In this document: in pieces, positions 48,366 through 56,485 of the stretch
Layout of the letters: the number at the start of each line of letters is the position of its first letter
Numbering within the stretch: the stretch's first letter is position 1
Source of the DNA: Thiothrix eikelboomii
Lineage (GTDB): Bacteria > Pseudomonadota > Gammaproteobacteria > Thiotrichales > Thiotrichaceae
NCBI RefSeq assembly: GCF_900167255.1
Contig: NZ_FUYB01000002.1
Coordinates: 237,875-301,874, forward strand
Direction of reading: 5' to 3'
DNA: 64,000 nt
The notes under the pieces: model-generated
Told to the model about the DNA's origin: nothing
Database searches by the model: none
The model's input: the letters and a program-made list of their open reading frames with translations, nothing else
Translations under genes and position numbers: made by a program

Positions 48366-48689
48366 TTAGCCCGCAAAACGTAAGCCAAACTGCAGATCAT
48401 CCAAGAGCAAACAACCACCAAAAGCCACTAGGGGAAGGCCTACTGCCGCCAATGCGATCCAGAGTAAAAGCTTCGAGAGCGGCAGGTCTTTACGTACAAA
48501 ATGCCGTGCTGTTTTGAACAGCACGAAAATTTCTGCTAAGACCACCAAACCATTCCAAACACCCATTACTGGCGCATCGACAACCGTCGCCAGTAGAAAA
48601 AACCCAAATAGTAGCAAAACCAATAAACCAACTACCCATAACAGCCAGAATAGGAGGCTTAAGCCAATGGAATAGGTATTTTCAGACAT
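48366..48689 (-). CDS. Small membrane protein of unknown family
   Basis: A 107-residue protein with three predicted membrane helices (around 8-33, 39-60 and 73-97). I do not recognise it. It is the first gene of the trio, ending six bases before the Lgt-like gene, so co-translation is likely and it may be an accessory subunit. Confidence 0.7.
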   Translation of the reverse strand: MSENTYSIGLSLLFWLLWVVGLLVLLLFGFFLLATVVDAPVMGVWNGLVVLAEIFVLFKTARHFVRKDLPLSKLLLWIALAAVGLPLVAFGGCLLLDDLQFGLRFAG

Positions 48690-48772
48690 AGCAATGGCTC
48701 GTGTTTGTAAAGTGCAAATATATTAAGGTATAGAGAGTGACAGTAGTTAGTCTATCATTCAGCTTCAAAAGG

Positions 48773-48925
48773 CTAATCTATACCTTTCAATAAGTTTTTT
48801 GAGATGTGGTAGCTATTCGCTGCCATCGCATCAATCACTTGAGCCGCATCATGAATGATCCCCCTTTGTTGCGCTTTCTTGAGCTTAATGCGCGCTCGAT
48901 TTAGCCCAGAGATTAATCCCACCAT
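48773..48925 (-). pseudogene. Remnant of a DUF3368 (PIN-type) gene
   Basis: A 50-codon frame ends with KLKKAQQRGIIHDAAQVIDA, then an N..YHIS..LLK pattern. This looks like the C-terminal tail of DUF3368 proteins, where the pattern is LL.AK.RGLI......LD.L...GF.IS..L. DUF3368 is a PIN-nuclease-like, often toxin-antitoxin-linked family. The frame overlaps the end of the aldo/keto reductase gene by 41 bases and lacks the catalytic part. I read it as a leftover of a deletion rather than a functional gene. Confidence 0.4.
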
Positions 48926-49910
48926 CCTGAGCAATTTGGTCGATTTTTGCTAGTTGCTCTGGGCTAAACGCTAAATTATTCAGTGCCGCCACATTTTCTT
49001 CAATTTGCTGCACACTGCTGGCACCAATCAAAACTGAAGTCATCCGTGGGTCACGCAAAGCCCAAGCGAGCGCCATTTGTGCCAAAGACTGACCGCGCTC
49101 AGCCGCTACTTGATTCAAAGCGCGTACCATTGTTAAGTTTTTCTCACTTAAAAACTCCCCTAAAAATGAGCCTCCTTTACTGGCACGTGAAGCTTCCGGC
49201 ACGCCCTTTAAATATTTATCACTGAGTAAACCCTGTGCTAACGGTGAGAAAGCAATACAACCCAAGCCTTCTTGCTGCAAGGTATCAAGCAAGGCTTCCT
49301 CAATCCAACGATTGAGCAGCGAATAAGAAGGCTGATGAATCAGGCAAGGTGTCCCCATTTGGCGTAGAATAGTGACGGCCTCCTGCGTTTTTGCTGGCGA
49401 ATAGGAGGAAATCCCCACATATAAAGCTTTGCCTTGACGTACCGCACTATCTAAAGCCCCCATCGTTTCTTCTAAAGGGGTATCGGGGTCAAACCGATGT
49501 GAATAAAAAATATCGACATACTCCAAACCCATCCGCTGAAGACTTTGATCAAGGCTAGCGAGTAAGTATTTACGTGAACCCCACTGCCCATACGGCCCCG
49601 GCCACATGTCATACCCTGCTTTAGTGGAGATAATCAGCTCATCACGATAGGGACGAAAATCCTGAGTCATCAACTTGCCAAACGCCGCTTCGGCTGAACC
49701 GGGGGGTGGACCATAATTATTGGCCAAATCGAAATGGGTGATACCCAAATCAAACGAACGGCGCAACATCGCACGCCCTAATTCCAGCGGGCTACTGCCA
49801 CCAAAGTTATGCCATAAACCTATCGAAATAGCCGGTAATTGCAAACCACTTCGCCCTGAACGGCGATAATGCATTGAATCATAACGACTTGAATCAGCTT
49901 GATAAACCAT
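48885..49910 (-). CDS. Aldo/keto reductase, YghZ/GPR type
   Basis: This 341-residue NADPH-dependent TIM-barrel reductase has the tetrad D-Y-K-H in FDLANNYGPPPGSAE, KAGYDMW and YSHRFDPDTPLEET. It starts MVYQADSSRYDSMHYRRSGRSGL, the pattern of L-glyceraldehyde 3-phosphate reductase (YghZ) and related methylglyoxal reductases. GAGGAG lies seven bases before the ATG. It is divergent from the ABC operon to the right. Confidence 0.88.
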   Translation of the reverse strand: MVYQADSSRYDSMHYRRSGRSGLQLPAISIGLWHNFGGSSPLELGRAMLRRSFDLGITHFDLANNYGPPPGSAEAAFGKLMTQDFRPYRDELIISTKAGYDMWPGPYGQWGSRKYLLASLDQSLQRMGLEYVDIFYSHRFDPDTPLEETMGALDSAVRQGKALYVGISSYSPAKTQEAVTILRQMGTPCLIHQPSYSLLNRWIEEALLDTLQQEGLGCIAFSPLAQGLLSDKYLKGVPEASRASKGGSFLGEFLSEKNLTMVRALNQVAAERGQSLAQMALAWALRDPRMTSVLIGASSVQQIEENVAALNNLAFSPEQLAKIDQIAQDGGINLWAKSSAH

Positions 49911-49985
49911 GACAACTCTCCTCTTAACTCACAGATACTTAAGCCTATTCTTAAACCTATTCATTAGGCAACCAACAGATACGAA

Positions 49986-50028
49986 CAGCCTATCCTATTA
50001 ATTAATTGGCCTATAGGATTGTAGGCTG
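49986..50028. promoter_or_regulatory. Long inverted repeat in a divergent promoter region
   Basis: CAGCCTA-TCCTAT on the left pairs with ATAGGA-TTG-TAGGCTG on the right (13 paired bases with a 3-base bulge, centre 14 bases). It lies between the aldo/keto reductase (minus) and the large ABC operon (plus), where a regulator of the operon could bind. Confidence 0.4.
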
Positions 50029-50093
50029 TACCCAACCTTTTCCCAACTGGTGTATGCTTAACTCTAAGCACACTTATCGGAGGAGAGTCAAGT

Positions 50094-51239
50094 ATGCATC
50101 CACTATTGGTCCGCCAACTTACGTTAGCAGCCCTCATTTTGGCTTGTACTTTACCTGTTTACGCCAAAGATACAGGTTATCTGTTTGTGAGTAGTGAAAA
50201 AGATAATCACATCACTGTCTTAGATGGCAAAACTTATGCCGTCGTCAAACGCATCGGTACAGCAGCACGCCCCCGTCATTTACAATTTAACCCCGACCAC
50301 ACCCAAATTTATGTCGCGGCAGGGGATGGTAAAGCGATTGATGTGATTGATGTCGCTAAATTGGAATTGGTTGATCGCATTGGTGAGATTGATGATCCCG
50401 AACTGTTTGATCTGAGCCCAGATGGCAAAACCCTGTATATTTCCTTAGAAGATGATGGAGCCTTGGGTATTCTCGATCTGGATGAGTATTTCGCTAAGCG
50501 TGAAGGCAAACCGGATTTAACCGTTGCGGAAGCAGCCCCCGAAGGTGACACCTCCGAGGCAGAAGATGATGCCGCCGACGATGATGAAAAAGAAGGCGAA
50601 GCCAAAGAAGGTGAGACTAAAGAGGGCGAATCTGAAGAGGATGAACAACTCCCCGGCATGACTACGGTTGAAGTCGGCGAAGAACCAGAAGGCATTCTAG
50701 TTAGCCCTGATGGTAAAATCGCCTATGTCACTTCAGAAGTGGCCAATACCGTCCATGTCGTCGATACCGCTAGCAAAGAAATTAAAGCGAATATTGTGGT
50801 CGGCAATCGCCCGCGTCGCTTTGCGCTTACTCCCGATCAAAAAGAATTATGGGTTTCGAATGAATTAAGTAGCTCCATCTCAATCCTCGACCCAGCTAGC
50901 CAGAAGCTCATAGAAACCATCACTTTCCTCCCACCCGGTTTTCGTGCTGAGGATGTGACTCCCGTGGGAATTACGCTTAGCAAAGATGGCAAAACCGCTA
51001 TCGTCGCACTCGGACGCGCCAATCATGTAGCTTTTGTCGATGTGGCTAGCCGTAAAGTCACGCACTATGTATTAGTCGGCAAGCGGGCTTGGAATACGAC
51101 TTTGAATAAGGATGATAGCCTACTCTTTGTGGTAAATGGTTTAAGTGATGATCTGTCGATCATTGATGTGGCCAGCCGTAAAGTTTTAAAGTCAGTGCCG
51201 ATTGCACGGGTTCCGCATACGGTATTGATTGATGATTAG
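50094..51239 (+). CDS. Exported YVTN beta-propeller protein of the PQQ-ADH-associated cluster
   Basis: A signal peptide (MHPLLVRQLTLAALILACTL, cut after VYA) is followed by YVTN-type blades: YLFVSSEKDNHITVLDGKTY, LSPDGKTLYISLEDDGALGI and VSPDGKIAYVTSEVANTVHV. Residues 145-186 form a very acidic insert rich in D and E between blades. The family is found with ABC exporter genes in PQQ-dependent alcohol dehydrogenase systems. Strong GGAGGAG precedes the ATG. It is the first gene of the operon, overlapping the next by eight bases. Confidence 0.88.
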   Translation: MHPLLVRQLTLAALILACTLPVYAKDTGYLFVSSEKDNHITVLDGKTYAVVKRIGTAARPRHLQFNPDHTQIYVAAGDGKAIDVIDVAKLELVDRIGEIDDPELFDLSPDGKTLYISLEDDGALGILDLDEYFAKREGKPDLTVAEAAPEGDTSEAEDDAADDDEKEGEAKEGETKEGESEEDEQLPGMTTVEVGEEPEGILVSPDGKIAYVTSEVANTVHVVDTASKEIKANIVVGNRPRRFALTPDQKELWVSNELSSSISILDPASQKLIETITFLPPGFRAEDVTPVGITLSKDGKTAIVALGRANHVAFVDVASRKVTHYVLVGKRAWNTTLNKDDSLLFVVNGLSDDLSIIDVASRKVLKSVPIARVPHTVLIDD

Positions 51240-52422
51240 TCGGTTTTTAGTCAAAGTATTGTTAGTAAAACTGCTATTAGTGATCAGCTTAGTCTGGGCT
51301 CTGCCCAGCTATGCCGATGATTTCACCATTGGCTATTTACAATTGGAAAAAGACCCACGCTATAGCAAAAAGCAGAGTTTTGCCCGTTATTTGTTGGGTT
51401 CATTGGGTCGACCTTATGCAGGGGCTGAAGTCGCACTGAAAGAAAGTAAATTCCATGCTTCGGGTATCGGTGCGAGTTTTAAATTAGAGCAAGTCAAAGG
51501 CAAAGATACGGCGGCGCTGTTGGCGAGTTTAAAAACCATGAATGCTCAAGGTGTGCAGTTTTTCCTTTTGGATTTACCCGCCGATGCTATCAATGAACTC
51601 GCCACAGCGACCAAAGGGCAAAGCTTAGTATTGTTTAATGTTTCCGCACGAGAAGACCGCTTACGTCAAGCGCAATGTCAGGCACATTTATTTCATACCA
51701 TCCCCAACTATGCGATGCTGACCGATGCTTTGGCACAATATTTAGTTTTTCGTAAGTGGAAAGAGATTTTGGTATTAAGTGGCCAACAACCCGATGACTT
51801 AGAACTTAACCAAGCCTTTAAGCGCTCCGCTAAACGTTATGGTTTAGACATTGACGCAGACCGACCCTTTGCACTCGGGAATGACCCACGTCAGCGTGAC
51901 CAAAACAATACGAGCCTACTGACGGCTAATGCGGATTATGATGTGATCTTTGTGGCTGATACCAAGGGTGAGTTTGCACGTAGCCTGCCCTATGCCAGTG
52001 TGAAGCCACAGCTAGTGGTCGGTGCTGAAGGCTTAGCTCCAGTTGCTTGGCATTGGGCATGGGAGCGACATGGTGCACCCCAGCTGGAAAACCGCTTTGA
52101 AGCACAAGCTGATCGCCCAATGCGAGATGCTGATTGGGCCGCATGGATGGCGGTGAAAGCAATAGCGGAAGCAGTACAACGCACCCAAAGTCGCGATTTT
52201 GCAGTACTCAGCAAACATTTGCAGAGTGAGGAATTAGTCTTGGATGGTTTTAAAGGTAATCGCCTCAATTTTCGTCCTTGGGATCATCAATTACGTCAAC
52301 CACTCTTGTTGGCTACCCATAATTGGGTGGTAGAACGTGCGCCACTCGAAGGTTTTCTGCATCAGCTTAATAACCTAGATGCACTGGGCTTTGATCAACC
52401 CGAAACTCAATGTAAGTTTTAG
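51232..52422 (+). CDS. ABC-type substrate-binding-like protein of the PQQ-ADH-associated cluster
   Basis: This 396-residue exported protein has a leader ending SLVWALPSYADD. Mature-region features are DDFTIGYLQLEKDPRYSKKQ, LFNVSAREDRLRQAQCQAHL, and FHTIPNYAMLTDALAQYLV, a type I periplasmic binding fold. It matches my memory of the TIGR03863 model (PQQ-dependent alcohol dehydrogenase system). The ATG is at 51232, eight bases inside the upstream gene. Substrate is unknown; a lanthanide or an alcohol-derived compound is possible. Confidence 0.82.
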   Translation: MISRFLVKVLLVKLLLVISLVWALPSYADDFTIGYLQLEKDPRYSKKQSFARYLLGSLGRPYAGAEVALKESKFHASGIGASFKLEQVKGKDTAALLASLKTMNAQGVQFFLLDLPADAINELATATKGQSLVLFNVSAREDRLRQAQCQAHLFHTIPNYAMLTDALAQYLVFRKWKEILVLSGQQPDDLELNQAFKRSAKRYGLDIDADRPFALGNDPRQRDQNNTSLLTANADYDVIFVADTKGEFARSLPYASVKPQLVVGAEGLAPVAWHWAWERHGAPQLENRFEAQADRPMRDADWAAWMAVKAIAEAVQRTQSRDFAVLSKHLQSEELVLDGFKGNRLNFRPWDHQLRQPLLLATHNWVVERAPLEGFLHQLNNLDALGFDQPETQCKF

Positions 52423-52432
52423 GAGAGCCGCT

Positions 52433-53236
52433 ATGGCAACACGGCATTGGCCTGCCTTAGTGGCTATCTGTCAACGTGAAACCATCAAGTTCTGGCATCA
52501 ACGCGGCCGTTTGTTGTCCGCGTTAGTGCGCCCTGCACTGTGGTTAGTCGTATTCGCCGCCGGTTTCCAGAATATTTTCGGTGTTTCCATTATTCCGCCT
52601 TATGAAACCTATATTGAATACCAAGTCTATGTCGTACCCGGCTTATTGGGCATGGTCTTACTATTCAATGGTATGCAGTCGTCTTTAGCGATGGTGTATG
52701 ACCGTGAAATGGGCTTAATGCGCTTATTACTGACTGCACCGCAACCGCGTTGGTTTTTACTATTTAGCAAATTAGTGGCAGGTACTTTATTGTCGATACT
52801 CCAAGCCTATGCTTTTTTAGCTTTATGTGCGCTCTTTCAAGTAGACCTTCCGTGGTTAGGCTGGGTCTTCGTCTTGCCCGCTTTAACCCTAGCGGGCTTA
52901 ATGCTTGGCGCTTTAGGCTTATTGCTATCGGTGTCGATTCGTCAGCTTGAGAATTTTGCAGGCACGATGAATTTTGTGATTTTCCCGATGTTTTTTATCT
53001 CTACCGCCTTGTATCCCTTATGGAAGCTGCAAGAGTCGGGGGCGACTTGGCTTTATTATTTAGCGAGTTTCAACCCCTTTACCCATGCGGTTGAAATGAT
53101 CCGGTTTGCCCTTTACGGCCAATTAAATCTCCTCTCCTCTTTGGTCGTATTGGGCGCTTTAGGTATTTTTTTCCTACTTGCTGTTTGGGGCTATGACCCG
53201 CAGCGAGGTTTAATTCAACGCACTCGTCAGGCTTAA
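52433..53236 (+). CDS. ABC-2 type permease, PedC-like
   Basis: A 267-residue permease with about six helices (ABC-2 family). AAGFQNIFG, the region MVYDREMGLMRLLLTAPQPR and FPMFFISTALYPLW are typical of the alcohol-associated PedC group. The frame opens at 52379, but the ATG at 52433 (MATRHWPALVAICQRE) follows AGGAGA by six bases. It lies ten bases after the substrate-binding-like gene; its partner ATPase is four genes away, at 55733. Confidence 0.84.
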   Translation: MATRHWPALVAICQRETIKFWHQRGRLLSALVRPALWLVVFAAGFQNIFGVSIIPPYETYIEYQVYVVPGLLGMVLLFNGMQSSLAMVYDREMGLMRLLLTAPQPRWFLLFSKLVAGTLLSILQAYAFLALCALFQVDLPWLGWVFVLPALTLAGLMLGALGLLLSVSIRQLENFAGTMNFVIFPMFFISTALYPLWKLQESGATWLYYLASFNPFTHAVEMIRFALYGQLNLLSSLVVLGALGIFFLLAVWGYDPQRGLIQRTRQA

Positions 53237-53249
53237 GCGGTGTATTTCT

Positions 53250-54236
53250 ATGAACTATTTACGCATATTGTCCCTGAGCTTAGCGCTCATCCTAGTTCCA
53301 AGCCTTGCCCAAGCTTTAGATAAAGTCCGGGTTGGCGTATTGGAATTTGGCACTGTCAATTGGGAACTGGATGTCATGCAAGCGCATCAGCTGGCTGAAG
53401 CCAATGGCTTTGAATTAGAAGTCGTACCGGTGGCTTCTGGCGATGCTGCCACCGTCGCCTTACTCGGTGACGCAGTGGATGTCATCGTCACTGATTGGAT
53501 TTGGGTGGCACAGCAACGGGCGGCTGGGCAAAATTATCTACTCTTCCCCTATTCCACCTCAGTCGGCAGTTTACTGGCTAGCCCTAGTGCAAAGATCCAA
53601 ACTTTAGCCGATTTAAAAGGTAAAAAATTAGGCGTTGCAGGCGGGGCTAAGGACAAAAGTTGGTTGCTGTTGCGGGCTTATGCTCAGCAAACGGCTCAGA
53701 TTGATTTGGCTAAGCAAGCTGAAATCCAATACGGTGCACCCCCTTTATTAAATGAAGTCATGCAAAAAGGCGAATTGGATGCCGTCTTAAACTTTTGGAA
53801 TTTTGCGGCGCGCTTACAAGATCAAGGCCTAGCAACGGTCATTACGGTGCCGCAAATCTTGGAGGGTTTAGGGATTCAAAAAGACTTGCCGATGATTGGC
53901 TGGGTGTTTAGTGAAACTTGGGCAAAAGAACATGAAGCTGCCATTCAAGGTTTCCTAAGGGCTTCCTATGCAGCCAAGAAACTCATGCAAACCAGTGATG
54001 AAGAGTGGGTACGCATTCGCCCTCGCCTAAAGGCGGATAAAGACAGCGTATTCTTTGCATTACGTGACGCCTTCCGTGCAGGAATTCCTGCTTGCTTTGG
54101 GGAAAAGCAGCAAGCGGCCGCTGGTCAAACCTTTAAACTATTAAGTGAATTAGGCGGTAAAGATTTAGTCGGCGACTTAACTGAATTACCCCAAGGGGTG
54201 TTTTATTCAGGCTTTAGCTTGCCACCCTGCCCCTAA
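53250..54236 (+). CDS. ABC transporter substrate-binding protein, NrtA/TauA-SsuA type
   Basis: This 328-residue exported protein has a signal peptide ending SLAQALD and the type II binding-protein motifs of the nitrate/taurine/sulfonate family: VRVGVLEFGTVNWELDVM, VDVIVTDWIWVAQQRAAG and LKGKKLGVAGGAKDKSW. It is followed by its permease after three bases. Ligand unknown. Its place inside a PedABC-like cluster suggests a related substrate or cofactor. Confidence 0.85.
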   Translation: MNYLRILSLSLALILVPSLAQALDKVRVGVLEFGTVNWELDVMQAHQLAEANGFELEVVPVASGDAATVALLGDAVDVIVTDWIWVAQQRAAGQNYLLFPYSTSVGSLLASPSAKIQTLADLKGKKLGVAGGAKDKSWLLLRAYAQQTAQIDLAKQAEIQYGAPPLLNEVMQKGELDAVLNFWNFAARLQDQGLATVITVPQILEGLGIQKDLPMIGWVFSETWAKEHEAAIQGFLRASYAAKKLMQTSDEEWVRIRPRLKADKDSVFFALRDAFRAGIPACFGEKQQAAAGQTFKLLSELGGKDLVGDLTELPQGVFYSGFSLPPCP

Positions 54237-54239
54237 GTT

Positions 54240-54983
54240 ATGAAGGTTTGGTGGCGACCGCGTGTATTGGTACTGATCAGTTGTGTGCTGATCTGGCAAT
54301 TACTCGCGTGGTCACTGCAAAGTCGTTATCTTCCTACACCTAGTGCGGTTTTAGTGACCCTGTGGCAGCAATGGCTAACGGGTGATTTACTGTATCATTT
54401 AAGCGCTACCCTAGGGCGAGTACTGGCTAGTTTCAGTCTGGCCATGCTGATTGGTGTGGGGATAGGCATCTTGATGGGAAGTCGTCAACGCTGGAATGAA
54501 TGGCTGGATACTTTAGTGATTATTGGCCTGAATATTCCTGCACTGGTGACTATTATTCTCTGCTATATCTGGCTTGGTTTGGGAGAAACAGCAGCGATTA
54601 TTGCGGTCGCCATCAATAAAATCCCCATGGTGATTGTGACCTTGCGTGAAGGCGCACGCGCAGTGGATAAAGATTTATTACAAGTCGCTCAAGTCTATCG
54701 CTTATCTTTTAGCCAAAGTTTTTGGCGGGTCTACTGGCCTCAACTTTATCCTTATTTATTTGCCGCCGCTCGGAATGGTTTAGCCTTGATTTGGAAAATT
54801 GTCTTAGTTGTAGAATTATTGGGGCGCAGTAATGGGGTGGGTTTTCAGTTAGGTAATTATTTTCACTATTTTGATATTAAAGGAATTTTAGCTTATACCT
54901 TTGCTTTTGTAGCGTTAATTCTCCTCCTTGAAACCCTCGTCTTGCGCCCCCTTGAACAGCGCTTAAATCGGTGGCGTGAGTGA
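54240..54983 (+). CDS. ABC transporter permease, TauC/SsuC type
   Basis: This 247-residue permease has about six helices. The cytoplasmic loop that docks the ATPase is VAQVYRLSFSQSFWRVYWPQ, similar to the EAA loop. The sequence LYPYLFAAARNGLALIWKIV is common in SsuC/TauC proteins. The stop overlaps the start of the ATPase gene (GTGA), so the two are co-translated. Confidence 0.85.
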   Translation: MKVWWRPRVLVLISCVLIWQLLAWSLQSRYLPTPSAVLVTLWQQWLTGDLLYHLSATLGRVLASFSLAMLIGVGIGILMGSRQRWNEWLDTLVIIGLNIPALVTIILCYIWLGLGETAAIIAVAINKIPMVIVTLREGARAVDKDLLQVAQVYRLSFSQSFWRVYWPQLYPYLFAAARNGLALIWKIVLVVELLGRSNGVGFQLGNYFHYFDIKGILAYTFAFVALILLLETLVLRPLEQRLNRWRE

Positions 54984-55723
54984 GTATCTTAACCGTTGAC
55001 CTGCAAGATAAAACCTTTGCGAATGGCCTACAAGCGATTCGTGAGCTGTCGTTTACGGTGCAATCGGGTGAATTTGTAGCTTTAGTCGGCCCTTCAGGTA
55101 CAGGCAAAACCACGGTGCTGAATATGATTGCGGGCTTAGAAACGGAGTTTGTCGGTGCCATTCAAGCCCCGCGTGAGGCTTTGAGTTATATGTTTCAAGA
55201 GCCGCGTTTAATGCCGTGGCTGACGGTAGAAAATAATATTCGCTTGGTACTCGATGCGCCCTGTTTGCAAATAGACTCTCAGCGCTTTGCGCGGATGGAA
55301 ACCCTGTTGCAGCAATTGGGTTTAACCGAGTTTCGGGGTGCTTTTCCTAAGCAATTATCCGGTGGTTTAAAGCGGCGTGTCGCGTTGGCACGTGCGTTTG
55401 TGACTCAACCCCAATTATTATTAATGGATGAACCTTTTCAATCCCTAGATGAACCGACCGCCCAAGATTTGCGCCAAATACTCCTCCAATTATGGGCAGA
55501 TACCCGCCCAACCGTCGTATTTGTCACCCATAGCTTGAATGAAGCTTTGCAATTAGCGGATCGAATTTTATTTTTATCAGCACGCCCTGCTCAGATAGTT
55601 TTGGATTATTCTGTCCCCTTGGCTCGGCCCCGCTCAATGGTGACTAGTGATCTACAGGCCTTACACAGTCAATTATTGCAACAGTATCCACAGCTGCTGT
55701 CTGGCTCTTTGAAGGAAATATAA
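54980..55723 (+). CDS. ABC transporter ATP-binding protein, TauB/SsuB type
   Basis: Walker A GPSGTGKTT, signature LSGGLKRRVAL, Walker B LLLMDEPFQSLD, and H-loop VFVTHSLNEAL are all present in a 247-residue ATPase. It completes the importer made by the two preceding genes. The start is a GTG in a four-base overlap with the permease stop. Confidence 0.88.
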   Translation: MSILTVDLQDKTFANGLQAIRELSFTVQSGEFVALVGPSGTGKTTVLNMIAGLETEFVGAIQAPREALSYMFQEPRLMPWLTVENNIRLVLDAPCLQIDSQRFARMETLLQQLGLTEFRGAFPKQLSGGLKRRVALARAFVTQPQLLLMDEPFQSLDEPTAQDLRQILLQLWADTRPTVVFVTHSLNEALQLADRILFLSARPAQIVLDYSVPLARPRSMVTSDLQALHSQLLQQYPQLLSGSLKEI

Positions 55724-55732
55724 GGAAATAGC

Positions 55733-56485
55733 ATGTCCATACTCAGCGTGCAATCGGTTAGCAAATCCTATGGTAGTGTCGCTGCTCTGCAAGCAGTCAG
55801 CTTTAACTTAGCGGCAGGTTTTTATGCTCTGTTAGGTCCAAATGGGGCGGGTAAAAGCACTTTGTTTCAAGTGCTGACTGGTTTATTTGCCCCTGATCAA
55901 GGCGAGATCGTCTTAAATGGCCTGAATATCAAACACAATTTACCGGCTGCTTTAGCTCAAATGGGCGTAGTTTTTCAGCAGCCTGCCCTCGATTTAGATT
56001 TAAGTGTACAAACTAACTTAAATTTTCATGGCAAATTGCATGGCCTATCTAACTCCAACATTAAAGCGCGTAGCCAAGCCGTTTTAGCACAATTAGCCTT
56101 AACTGAGCTGGCTAACCAAACCTGTCGTCGTTTAAGTGGAGGTAATCGGCGTAAAGTTGAATTAGCTCGCGCTTTAATGACCGAGCCACAACTGTTATTA
56201 ATGGATGAAGCGACCGTGGGTCTTGATCCGGCCTCCCGTGCGAGTTTATTAACTTATGTTCATCAACTGTGTGACCAACAAAAGCTCTGCGTCTTATGGG
56301 CAACGCATTTAATCGACGAAGCTGAAAACGCGCAGCAAGTCTTGGTTTTGCATAAAGGTAAACTACTCGCTCAAGCCAGCCCTGCTCAACTCATCGCCCA
56401 AACAGCTACCAGCAGTTTATTAGAGGCTTTCTTCCAACTCTCGGGGGAAACACCTGGAGTGGAGGCAAAGCTGGCACGCTTATGA
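55733..56485 (+). CDS. ABC transporter ATP-binding protein of the PQQ-ADH-associated exporter
   Basis: A 250-residue ATPase with Walker A GPNGAGKST, signature LSGGNRRKVEL, Walker B LLLMDEATVGLD and H-loop LWATHLIDEAE. The type (ABC-2 exporter) and context match the ATPase of the PedABC-like transporter whose permease is at 52433. It overlaps the proline iminopeptidase start (ATGA). Confidence 0.88.
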   Translation: MSILSVQSVSKSYGSVAALQAVSFNLAAGFYALLGPNGAGKSTLFQVLTGLFAPDQGEIVLNGLNIKHNLPAALAQMGVVFQQPALDLDLSVQTNLNFHGKLHGLSNSNIKARSQAVLAQLALTELANQTCRRLSGGNRRKVELARALMTEPQLLLMDEATVGLDPASRASLLTYVHQLCDQQKLCVLWATHLIDEAENAQQVLVLHKGKLLAQASPAQLIAQTATSSLLEAFFQLSGETPGVEAKLARL

